Made by a program: the position numbers and the translations under genes. This document shows positions 1-6,447 of a stretch of DNA of 15,468 nucleotides, piece by piece. The notes below the pieces were generated by a model, which did no database searches, was not told the origin of the DNA, and was given only the letters and a program-made list of their open reading frames with translations. Origin of the DNA: Spirochaetaceae bacterium (lineage in GTDB: Bacteria; Spirochaetota; Spirochaetia; Treponematales; Treponemataceae). Position 1 is the first letter of the stretch. Each line of letters begins with the position of its first letter. Where the stretch lies: NCBI GenBank assembly GCA_031272345.1, contig JAISTZ010000194.1:1-15468 (forward strand), given 5' to 3'.

Positions 1-479
1 TGGAGGAGGATGCCCCAGACCCAAATCAGGAGAATCCCCGTGAGGTAATTCGGCACGGAAAGCCCCAGGATGGTCAGGTTGCTCACCAGGGAATCGACCC
101 AGGTGTTCTTGCGGTAGGCCGCAAGGATCCCCAGGGGACAGGCGATGAGGACCATGAGGGCGCAGGCGAGGAGGGCGATGGAGGAGGTGACTGCCAGCCG
201 GTCCCCCAGGAGCCGGTACACGGGCATCCCGTACTGGAGGGATACGGCGGTCTGGGAGGTGAAGAGAGTCCGCACCCACAGGAGGTAGCGCTGGAAGATG
301 TTCAGGTTGAGCCCCAGGGACATCCGCAGGGATTCAAGCTGCTCCGGGGACGCGCCGATTCCCCCGACGAGAACCGCCGGGTCTCCGGGCAGGAACGAAA
401 AAATCGCCGCTATGATCAGCGATACGAGAATCAGGGTTACCAAAAAGCCCGCCGTATGGCGGGCGATGAATTTGACCAT
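1..479 (-). CDS. ABC transporter permease, DppB/OppB type (partial, 3' end outside window)
   Basis: Inner-membrane permease of a peptide-type (family 5) ABC importer. Translating the minus strand from the ATG at 479 gives about 159 residues beginning MVKFIARHTAGFLVTLILVS. The first hydrophobic helix (about residues 10-30) is followed by the PGDPA motif typical of DppB N-termini. Next comes a region resembling the periplasmic segment of this family, then further membrane helices (ITSSIALLACALMVLIACPLG-like stretch, then LSVPNYLTGILLIW). The EAA loop and C-terminus lie beyond position 1. The ATG is only 4 bases after the stop of the solute-binding protein gene, so the two are co-transcribed and probably translationally coupled. 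The fold and family are clear. The substrate (dipeptide, oligopeptide, nickel or sugar) cannot be told from this fragment. Confidence 0.88.
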   Translation of the reverse strand, partial: MVKFIARHTAGFLVTLILVSLIIAAIFSFLPGDPAVLVGGIGASPEQLESLRMSLGLNLNIFQRYLLWVRTLFTSQTAVSLQYGMPVYRLLGDRLAVTSSIALLACALMVLIACPLGILAAYRKNTWVDSLVSNLTILGLSVPNYLTGILLIWVWGILL

Positions 480-483
480 CCCA

Positions 484-1983
484 TCAGTCAACCTTGAGGA
501 GGGAGGCGTCGAACACGCTCAGGGGATACCCCTGGAAGCCGGTTATGTTCTTTTTGAACACCCTGGGCGCGAAGAGGTCGCAGATGAACACGCTGGCCGC
601 GTCCCTTACGACGATCTCCTGCATCTTCTTGTACGCCCCGATCCGCTCGGCCTCGCTCACCGTGCGGAGGGTTGCGGCGTAGAGCCTGTCGAATTCGGCG
701 TTGGAGTAGTTCATGAAGTTTTGGGGGTCCTTTGATTCGTAGCGGAAGAGGAAGCTCCTGGGCGACAGGGTGACTCCGTCGATCGAAATCACCGTGCCCT
801 GGTACTTCCTGTCCGTGTAGACCTCCGAGAGCCAGGTGGGCCAGTCGACGAGTTTTATCGAGCCCTTTATGCCGATCTTTGCCAGTTGATTTATGATGAC
901 CTGGGCCGTGTCGATGTGGGGCTGGTACACCGAAGGCTGGGTGATTTCCAGGGTGAATCCCCCGGCATAGCCCGCCTCGGCCATAAGCGCCCGGGCCTTT
1001 TCCAGATTGACCGGGTAGGAGCCTTCGCAATCCTTATTGTAGGCGTAGGACAGGGCCGGAATCACCGGAGTAGCCGCCCGGACGGCCTGGCCGTTGTGGG
1101 CAAGGGCGATGATTTCGTCCACGTCGACGGCGTAGGAAATCGCCTGGCGCACCCTGGGGTCCCTGAGGGGGGCGTAGGCGTTGTTCAGGCAGAAGATCTG
1201 CACCATGTTTATCTTCTCGTAGATGATGGAGAACTGGGACTGGTCGAGCTGCTGCACACTGGTTGTGTCGATGGTGCCCGCGTTCAGGCTGCCCGCCTTG
1301 AGGTCCAGCATGACCGAGTTATAGTCCGCCTTGATTTTGAACACCAGCTTTTGAGCCCTGGGCAGGTCCGGCTGCCAGTAGGAGCCGAATTTTTCGAGGA
1401 CCAGCTCGTACTGGGGGGTGAAGGACACGAACTTGAAGGGCCCCGTGCCGACGGGGGCCGTGTTCTGCCCCTCGTACCCCGCGGGGATGACGGCGTTGGT
1501 GAGGTAGTAGTAGAACTCCGGGTCGGCCTCGGAAAGGCGGATGATCACGGTGGAGGGGTCCGGCGTTTCGATTCCGGAAATCGACTGGAGGCCGTAGAGC
1601 TTCTTTTCCGCGGCCCGGTTCAGGGAATAGACCACATCGGCGGCGGTGACCCTGTTCCCGTTGTGGAAGTAGACCGAGTCCTTGAGCTTGATTGTCCACG
1701 TAAGGAAATCGGCGGAGGACGAATAGGATGCGGCCACCGCCGGGATGAGCCTCCCGTCAGGGGCGGGCTTGAAGAGCCCCTCGAACAGGTTGAACAGGAT
1801 GAACCGGGAATCCGCGCTCGTCGCCTCGTAGGGGTCCAGGTGGTCCGGCTGAGTTGGAATCCCGTAGGTGATGGCGGAAGACTCCGCGGGCACGGCGCCC
1901 CGGTCCTTGCTCCCCCCCGCGAACAGCGCCGCCGCAACGCCCAAAGCGATGACAACGGTAATAAGGGTGATCTTTTTTGTCAT
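484..1983 (-). CDS. ABC transporter substrate-binding protein, family 5 (peptide/nickel type)
   Basis: Periplasmic receptor of 499 aa, normal for the SBP_bac_5 family, that hands solute to the downstream permease. Residues 1-22 form a signal peptide (KK, then a hydrophobic core to ALFA). There is no lipobox cysteine: the mature end would be GGSKDRG. The family signature follows at about residues 65-120: LFEGLFKPAPDGRLIPAVA, then W-T-I-K-L-K-D-S-V-Y-F-H-N-G, then VTAADVVYSLNR. The central and C-terminal lobes fit the family (DPRVRQAISYAVDVDEI; AGYAGGFTLEI). An SD GGAGGT (1990-1995) lies just upstream of the ATG. The gene is first in the operon and is driven by the promoter at 2019-2047. Family 5 receptors bind peptides, nickel, haem or oligosaccharides; the ligand here is not inferable. 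Confidence 0.93.
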   Translation of the reverse strand: MTKKITLITVVIALGVAAALFAGGSKDRGAVPAESSAITYGIPTQPDHLDPYEATSADSRFILFNLFEGLFKPAPDGRLIPAVAASYSSSADFLTWTIKLKDSVYFHNGNRVTAADVVYSLNRAAEKKLYGLQSISGIETPDPSTVIIRLSEADPEFYYYLTNAVIPAGYEGQNTAPVGTGPFKFVSFTPQYELVLEKFGSYWQPDLPRAQKLVFKIKADYNSVMLDLKAGSLNAGTIDTTSVQQLDQSQFSIIYEKINMVQIFCLNNAYAPLRDPRVRQAISYAVDVDEIIALAHNGQAVRAATPVIPALSYAYNKDCEGSYPVNLEKARALMAEAGYAGGFTLEITQPSVYQPHIDTAQVIINQLAKIGIKGSIKLVDWPTWLSEVYTDRKYQGTVISIDGVTLSPRSFLFRYESKDPQNFMNYSNAEFDRLYAATLRTVSEAERIGAYKKMQEIVVRDAASVFICDLFAPRVFKKNITGFQGYPLSVFDASLLKVD

Positions 1984-2018
1984 GCCGTTACCTCCAATAT
2001 GGAAATTTTATGAGGGGG

Positions 2019-2047
2019 AATCTATCACAGGGGAAAGAACATTGCAA
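2019..2047 (-). promoter_or_regulatory. Sigma70-type promoter of the ABC importer operon
   Basis: On the minus strand, TTGCAA (2047-2042) and TAGATT (2024-2019) are separated by exactly 17 bases. Transcription would begin near 2012, giving a leader of about 29 bases with the GGAGGT SD near its end. The -35 lies in the left arm of an inverted repeat shared with the argC promoter. This is a consensus match only. Confidence 0.5.
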
Positions 2048-2088
2048 GGGGTTTCTTGAAAAAAAACGCCCTCCCCTTCCCTTGCAAT
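2041..2088. repeat. 10-bp perfect inverted repeat spanning two divergent promoters
   Basis: ATTGCAAGGG at 2041-2050 is the exact reverse complement of CCCTTGCAAT at 2079-2088, with 28 bases between. Each arm contains a palindromic TTGCAA that forms the -35 hexamer of one divergent promoter: left arm for the ABC operon, right arm for argC. This could be a two-site operator for a dimeric regulator, which is an inference. The arms do not resemble a textbook ArgR box. Confidence 0.6.
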
Positions 2089-2110
2089 CCCTTCATTTTT
2101 GCGCTATACC
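2082..2110 (+). promoter_or_regulatory. Sigma70-type promoter of argC
   Basis: TTGCAA (2082-2087) and TATACC (2105-2110) are separated by 17 bases. The predicted start near 2117 falls on the first base of the argC Shine-Dalgarno AGGAGG (2117-2122), so the leader would be only about 12 bases long. The -35 overlaps the right arm of the inverted repeat at 2041-2088. Confidence 0.55.
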
Positions 2111-2128
2111 GTCACCAGGAGGCAAACT

Positions 2129-3217
2129 ATGACAGCGGGAATCATCGGCGCCACGGGCTATGTGGGAATCGAGCTTTTCAGGCTCCTGCTCAACCATCCG
2201 GGGGTCGAAAAAATCGGCCTAAGCTCCGTCAGCTTCGAGGGCAAAAACATCGAAGACATATACCCCAACCTGTTCACCCTGAGCGGCAAAAAGACCGGGG
2301 GAGTCCTTTCCTCCGGGGACGACATCGCCGCCTCCTCGGACATCCTCTTCACCGCCCTGCCCAACGGCCTCTGCGAGGAATGGGCCGCAAAGTGCGTTGG
2401 GGCGGGCAAAAGGATGATCGACCTGTCCGCGGACTTCCGCTTCGGGGACGACGAAGGCACCTACAAAAAATATTACAAGACCGAATGGAAACACCCGGCC
2501 CTGCACGGGGAAGCCGTGTACGGCCTCCCGGAGCTGTACCGCGCGGAAATCGCTCGGGCAAGGATTGTGGGGAATCCCGGGTGCTACGTGACGAGCGCCA
2601 CCCTGGCCCTGCTGCCGGCCCTGCAATCGGGGTGCGTCAGGGCGGATTCCATCATCGTGGACGGCAAGAGCGGCGTGTCCGGGGCGGGCAGGAAGGCCGA
2701 GATGGCCTACCAGTTCACCGAGTGCGGGGAGAGCCTTGCGGCCTATTCCGTGGGAACCCACAGGCACGAGCCGGAGATCCTGCGGAACGTCCGGGGGGCC
2801 CTGGAGAAATTTTCCGCCTCCGGGGGCGATTCCGGGCGGGGAAAGGCGCGGGTCCTCTTCATCCCCCACCTGGTCCCCATGAGCCGGGGGGTCTTCACCA
2901 CGGTGTACGCGCCCCTCTCAGCCGAATTCGCCGGGAAAGAAGGGGCCGCGGAGAAGATCCACGGCCTCTACGAAAACTTTTACCGGGACGAGCCCTTCGT
3001 GCGGGTCCTGCCTCCGGGAAAGATCCCCGCCACCAGGAACGTGCGGTTTTCCAACTACTGCGACATAAACACCTTCGCCGCCCAGGACACCCTGGTGGTC
3101 ACCTCCTGCCTGGACAACATGGTCAAGGGCGCGGCGGGTCAGGCGGTGCAGTGCATGAACATCATGGCGGGCCTTGAGGAAGACGCGGGCCTCACGGCGC
3201 TTCCCCCGGCGTTCTAG
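2129..3217 (+). CDS. argC: N-acetyl-gamma-glutamyl-phosphate reductase
   Basis: Cytosolic NADPH-dependent enzyme of arginine biosynthesis that reduces N-acetylglutamyl phosphate to the semialdehyde. The protein is 362 aa from the ATG at 2129, which has AGGAGG six bases upstream. An in-frame ATG at 2099 would add ten residues but lies inside the promoter and has no SD. The N-terminus is a Rossmann NADP-binding segment (AGIIGATGYVGIELFRLL, residues 3-20). The catalytic cysteine is Cys152 in GNPGCYVTSA, and the conserved His motif is at 211-216 (HRHEPE). ALPNG (76-80) and IDLSADFR (97-104) are also family hallmarks. The length suits the longer bacterial ArgC type. The MgtC-family gene follows after 8 bases, so the two probably form an operon. 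argA, step 1 of the same pathway, lies about 7 kb away. Confidence 0.96.
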   Translation: MTAGIIGATGYVGIELFRLLLNHPGVEKIGLSSVSFEGKNIEDIYPNLFTLSGKKTGGVLSSGDDIAASSDILFTALPNGLCEEWAAKCVGAGKRMIDLSADFRFGDDEGTYKKYYKTEWKHPALHGEAVYGLPELYRAEIARARIVGNPGCYVTSATLALLPALQSGCVRADSIIVDGKSGVSGAGRKAEMAYQFTECGESLAAYSVGTHRHEPEILRNVRGALEKFSASGGDSGRGKARVLFIPHLVPMSRGVFTTVYAPLSAEFAGKEGAAEKIHGLYENFYRDEPFVRVLPPGKIPATRNVRFSNYCDINTFAAQDTLVVTSCLDNMVKGAAGQAVQCMNIMAGLEEDAGLTALPPAF

Positions 3218-3225
3218 GGGGGCTG

Positions 3226-3939
3226 ATGTTCGAGACTCTGGCTGCTTTGGGGGAAAAATACTCCCCCCTCTTCCACGGGATAAACCTGGTGAGCGTCCTG
3301 GTCCGTTCCGTCCTGGCTTCGGTTCTGGGGGGACTCATCGGGTTCGAGCGGGGCAAAAAAAACAGGCCCGCCGGATTCCGCACCTACATGCTCGTGTGCT
3401 TCGGGTCCGCCGTGGTCATGATGACGAACCAGTACGTGTACCAGGTGCACGCACTCACGGACCCAACCCGCCTCGGCGCCCAGGTGATCAGCGGCATCGG
3501 CTTTCTGGGGGCCGGATCCATCATCGTCACCGGGCACAGCCAGGTGAAGGGCCTCACCACCGCGGCGGGGCTGTGGGCCGCGGCCTGCATCGGCCTGGCG
3601 GTGGGCGTGGGGTTTTATTCCATGGCAATTATCGGCGGCATTATGATTTACATCATCATGGCGGGGATGGGGCGCATAGACACCCAGATACGGGAAACCT
3701 CCCGCCTGGTGGTGGTCTACCTGGAATTGGGCAAGAATCACGCCTTCAGCGATTTTCTTACCTTCGCCAGGGAAAATGACCTGGAAATTTCGGACGTGCA
3801 GATAGAGGAAAACAAACTCCTCAAAAACGACGCCATCTGCGCCACCATGGTGGTAAAAACCCTCGCCAGGCACACCAGAACCCAGATGCTCGACATCATC
3901 AGGAAGGCCGAGGGTCTGAACTTTGTTGAAGAAATTTAG
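3226..3939 (+). CDS. MgtC/SapB-family membrane protein
   Basis: Inner-membrane protein of 237 aa. The MgtC core has its signature near residues 35-62 (GGLIGFERGKKNRPAGFRTY, then MLVCFGSA). GIGFLGAGSII follows at 90-100, then VKGLTTAAGLWAAACIGLAVG at about 107-127. Several hydrophobic helices span residues 20-150, and a soluble ACT-like C-terminal domain covers about 160-237. A GGGGGG run just before the ATG acts as the SD. In pathogens MgtC inhibits the F-type ATP synthase and supports growth in low Mg2+; many environmental homologues have no proven role. The position 8 bases behind argC suggests shared transcription but no obvious pathway link. No Mg-sensing leader is visible in front of it. 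Confidence 0.92.
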   Translation: MFETLAALGEKYSPLFHGINLVSVLVRSVLASVLGGLIGFERGKKNRPAGFRTYMLVCFGSAVVMMTNQYVYQVHALTDPTRLGAQVISGIGFLGAGSIIVTGHSQVKGLTTAAGLWAAACIGLAVGVGFYSMAIIGGIMIYIIMAGMGRIDTQIRETSRLVVVYLELGKNHAFSDFLTFARENDLEISDVQIEENKLLKNDAICATMVVKTLARHTRTQMLDIIRKAEGLNFVEEI

Positions 3940-3941
3940 GC

Positions 3942-3974
3942 CGCCGATGGGGCCGACGAATCCTCGGCGCTTTT
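3942..3974 (+). terminator. Possible intrinsic terminator after the MgtC-family gene
   Basis: Just after the stop codon, CGCCGA (3942-3947) can pair with TCGGCG (3964-3969), or alternatively GCCGA (3952-3956) with TCGGC (3964-3968). C-TTTT follows. The stem is short and the T-tract weak, so the call is tentative. The gene converges on rpmE here. Confidence 0.38.
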
Positions 3975-3988
3975 ATGGGCCCCCGGCT

Positions 3989-4192
3989 CTAACTCTTTAT
4001 GCCGAACCGCTTGTTGAAGCGCTCGATACGGCCCGCGGTGTCCACGAGCTTCTGCTTGCCCGTGTAGAAGGGGTGGCAGGCGGAGCAAATTTCCACGTGG
4101 ATGTCCTTGGCGGTGGAATAGGTCTCTATGACATTCCCGCAGGCGCAGGTGATCGTTGCGGGCTGGTAGTTGGGGTGAATTCCCTTTTTCAT
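3989..4192 (-). CDS. rpmE: 50S ribosomal protein L31 (zinc-binding C+ type)
   Basis: Large-subunit ribosomal protein of 67 aa that helps bridge the subunits near the central protuberance. The sequence starts MKKGIHPNY, the L31 hallmark. It carries four cysteines at 16, 18, 36 and 39 (CAC and CSAC motifs), which make it the zinc-containing form rather than the zinc-independent paralogue. The C-terminus GRIERFNKRFG is typical. The SD GGAGG lies just upstream of the ATG at 4192. The gene sits 32 bases downstream of rho on the same strand, with no terminator or promoter visible between them. The rho-rpmE pair is a common bacterial arrangement. Confidence 0.97.
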   Translation of the reverse strand: MKKGIHPNYQPATITCACGNVIETYSTAKDIHVEICSACHPFYTGKQKLVDTAGRIERFNKRFGIKS

Positions 4193-4224
4193 TGTAATCC
4201 TCCAAAAATAGCGTTCCCCCGGGG

Positions 4225-5862
4225 TTAGCCTTCCAGGGTGTTCATGGAACGCAGGAACGCCTCATTATCCTTTGATTTTTTCATCCTGTCAATAAGGAGC
4301 TCGATGATTTCCGCGTCGTCCATGGGGTTAATCACCTTGCGGAGCACCCATATTTTCTGCAAGACCTCCTCCGCCAGGAGGAGCTCCTCCTTCCTGGTGC
4401 CGGACTTCTTGATGTTGATCGCCGGGAAGAGCCGCCTGTCCGCGAGTTTGCGGTCCAGGTTGATTTCCATGTTGCCCGTGCCCTTGAATTCCTCAAAAAT
4501 GACCTCGTCCATGCGGCTGCCCGTTTCTATGAGGGCGGTGGAGATGATCGTGAGGCTCCCCCCCTCCTCCACGTTCCGGGCGGCCCCGAAGAACCGCTTG
4601 GGCTTGTGCAGGGCGTTTGAATCGACCCCCCCGGAGAGCACCTTGCCCGAGGTGGGGACCGTCTGGTTGTAGGCCCGGGCGAGCCGGGTGATGGAATCCA
4701 GGAAAATCACCACGTCCCGCTTGTGTTCCACCAGGCGCTTGGCCTTTTCCAGGACCATCTCCGCCACCTGCACGTGCCTGGTGGCCTGCTCGTCGAAGGT
4801 TGACGAGATGACCTCCGCCTTGATGGACCGCTCCATGTCCGTCACCTCCTCGGGGCGCTCGTCGATGAGGAGCACGATGAGGTAGACCTCCGGGTGGTTC
4901 GTGGTGATGGCGTTGGCGATCTTCTGCATGAGAATCGTCTTTCCGGCCTTGGGGGGTGACACGATCAGCGCCCGCTGACCCTTGCCGATGGGACAGAAGA
5001 GATTCATGATTCTGGTTGACATCTCCGCGGGCTCGAACTCCAGGTTGAGCCGCACGTCCGGGTAGAGGGGGGTGAGGTTCTCGAAGGGGATGCGGGTCTG
5101 GGCCACCCTGGTTTCGTCAAAATTGACGGTTTCGATCCGCAGCAGGGCGAAGAACCGCTCCCCCTCCTGGGGGGACCGGTTCTGCCCGTAGATCGTGTGC
5201 CCGGGCTGGAGGTTGAACAGCCGTATCTGGCTGGGGGAGATGTAGATGTCGTCCGGCCCGGGGAGGTAGCTGTTCTGGGGCGACCGGAGGAACCCGTAGC
5301 CGTCGGGGAGAATCTCCAGGGACCCGGAGGCAAAGATGATGCCCCCGTGCTCGGTGTGGGCCTTGAGGATGACGAAGATGAGCTCCTGCTTCTTCATGGG
5401 CGCGAGGTCGTCCGGGGGGATGCCGTATTGGGTCCCCAGGTCCCGCAGGCCGTGCATACCCATGGCGGTGAGGTCGTTGATGGAGAGCCGGGGTTTTTCG
5501 CCCCCGTTTTGGTACTCCGGCTCCTCCGCCCCCTGGACGTAGGAATCCGGGGGCCGCTGGCTCTCCCCGGCCTGATACTCCGGGGACTCGTTCTGCCGGG
5601 GAAAATCATCCCGCCGGAACCGCTCCCTGCCGCCGAAGGAAGGCTTCCGCTTGACCCTGGGCCTTACCACGACCCGCTCCCTGGGGGCATAGTTCCGCTC
5701 CGGCTGCTGTTCCTGTTCGGAAAGATCCGGGGCGGCCGCGGGAAAGCCCCCCTCAGGGGACTGCCGGCCTTCCGGGGAATCTGAAACGTCACGGTCTTCG
5801 CGGGAATCCATCGGCAGGGATTGTTCCACGGCCGTGTCAACATAACGCCGTCTTTGATACAT
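4225..5862 (-). CDS. rho: Transcription termination factor Rho with N-terminal disordered extension
   Basis: Hexameric RNA-dependent ATPase/helicase that ends transcription at Rho-dependent sites. At 545 aa it is well over 100 residues longer than the roughly 420-aa E. coli protein. The excess is residues 1-124, a low-complexity segment rich in Arg, Pro, Glu, Gln and Ser (for example RERVVVRPRVKRKPSFGGRE). The Rho_N helical domain follows (LSINDLTAMGMHGLRDLG, about 126-170), then the cold-shock RNA-binding domain (about 172-245, with DGYGFLRS). The ATPase core has Walker A SPPKAGKT (302-309), catalytic glutamate region LLIDERPEEV (331-340) and Walker B DVVIFLD (383-389). The loop LSGGVDSNALHKPKRFFGAARN (409-430) is also conserved. 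The ATG at 5862 has GGAG nine bases upstream. The gene is driven by the promoter at 5934-5962 and followed by rpmE. Confidence 0.98.
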   Translation of the reverse strand: MYQRRRYVDTAVEQSLPMDSREDRDVSDSPEGRQSPEGGFPAAAPDLSEQEQQPERNYAPRERVVVRPRVKRKPSFGGRERFRRDDFPRQNESPEYQAGESQRPPDSYVQGAEEPEYQNGGEKPRLSINDLTAMGMHGLRDLGTQYGIPPDDLAPMKKQELIFVILKAHTEHGGIIFASGSLEILPDGYGFLRSPQNSYLPGPDDIYISPSQIRLFNLQPGHTIYGQNRSPQEGERFFALLRIETVNFDETRVAQTRIPFENLTPLYPDVRLNLEFEPAEMSTRIMNLFCPIGKGQRALIVSPPKAGKTILMQKIANAITTNHPEVYLIVLLIDERPEEVTDMERSIKAEVISSTFDEQATRHVQVAEMVLEKAKRLVEHKRDVVIFLDSITRLARAYNQTVPTSGKVLSGGVDSNALHKPKRFFGAARNVEEGGSLTIISTALIETGSRMDEVIFEEFKGTGNMEINLDRKLADRRLFPAINIKKSGTRKEELLLAEEVLQKIWVLRKVINPMDDAEIIELLIDRMKKSKDNEAFLRSMNTLEG

Positions 5863-5933
5863 TAAGGTTTCTCCATGTGTTGTGATTCACTAACGACTGC
5901 CATAAAAGCTTTGAATTTTCTGTAGTATCCATT

Positions 5934-5962
5934 AGCTTACCATTAAAAAAAAAGATTGTCAA
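5934..5962 (-). promoter_or_regulatory. Sigma70-type promoter of rho-rpmE
   Basis: On the minus strand, a perfect TTGACA (5962-5957) is followed after 17 bases by TAAGCT (5939-5934). It lies in a 117-base AT-rich gap (5863-5979) after the bactofilin gene. The leader would be about 65 bases. The -35 sits inside an imperfect A/T palindrome (AAAAAGCTTG facing CAATCTTTTT), which is too AT-rich to be a confident terminator. Confidence 0.55.
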
Positions 5963-5979
5963 GCTTTTTGTTTTTTTCT

Positions 5980-6447
5980 TTACTTTTTTTTCTCCCCCTC
6001 CGTGGGGGCCTCCGGCAACTCCGCCGCCTCCGGGGACTCCGCCAGGAGGGCCTTGTATTCGGAGGCGGTTATGGCGAAGATGTCCGGGGTCTTTTCGTCC
6101 ACCTCCAGCATGGTGACCCGCCCCATGAAGTCGACCCCGTCCTCTATCCGCAGGCGCCTGGTGGTGACGTTCCCGGTGATCCGGCTGTTGCTCTTCATCT
6201 CCACCCTGGAGGGGGCGATGATGTCCCCTTCCACCTTGCCGGAGATGACCACCCTGTCCGCGGTAATCGAATCGACCTTGCAGGTCGATTTTTCGTCGAT
6301 TTCCAGATTCCCCGTGGCGTTGATGGCGCCCGAGAACTTCCCCATGATGATGAGGTTGTCGGTGAATGTGAGTTCACCCTCGAATTCGGTCTCCGGGCCG
6401 AACCGGGTGATGTTCCTGCCGTCCCCGGCTATGAGGTTTTTTGCCAT
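5980..6447 (-). CDS. Bactofilin (polymer-forming cytoskeletal protein)
   Basis: Small protein of 155 aa with a bactofilin (DUF583) beta-helix core at about residues 15-120. The core shows hydrophobic/Gly-rich repeats of about 17-18 residues: EGELTFTDNLIIMGKFSGAI, GNLEIDEKSTCKVDSI, DRVVISGKVEGDIIA, SRITGNVTTRRLRIEDGVDF. Bactofilins polymerise without nucleotide into filaments at the membrane that position cell-wall and shape enzymes; in spirochaetes they affect cell shape. The tail (about 125-155) is rich in Ala, Glu and Pro and ends in lysines, as in other family members. The start codon lies inside the end of lnt (19-base overlap) with GAGG nine bases upstream, suggesting translational coupling. 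Confidence 0.92.
   Translation of the reverse strand: MAKNLIAGDGRNITRFGPETEFEGELTFTDNLIIMGKFSGAINATGNLEIDEKSTCKVDSITADRVVISGKVEGDIIAPSRVEMKSNSRITGNVTTRRLRIEDGVDFMGRVTMLEVDEKTPDIFAITASEYKALLAESPEAAELPEAPTEGEKKK

Noticed and set aside
886..2013. 375-codon plus-strand open frame opposite the substrate-binding protein
   Set aside because: It is a mirror frame of a clear family 5 receptor, with no family motifs of its own and no initiation signal.
3950..3990. Bidirectional terminator serving rpmE as well as the MgtC-family gene
   Set aside because: On the minus strand the same dyad is not followed by a T-tract, so there is no support for the rpmE side.
5941..5990. Intrinsic terminator after bactofilin in the A/T-rich tracts
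   Set aside because: The possible stem is almost entirely A-T with a tiny loop. It coincides with the rho -35 and is better explained as promoter DNA.
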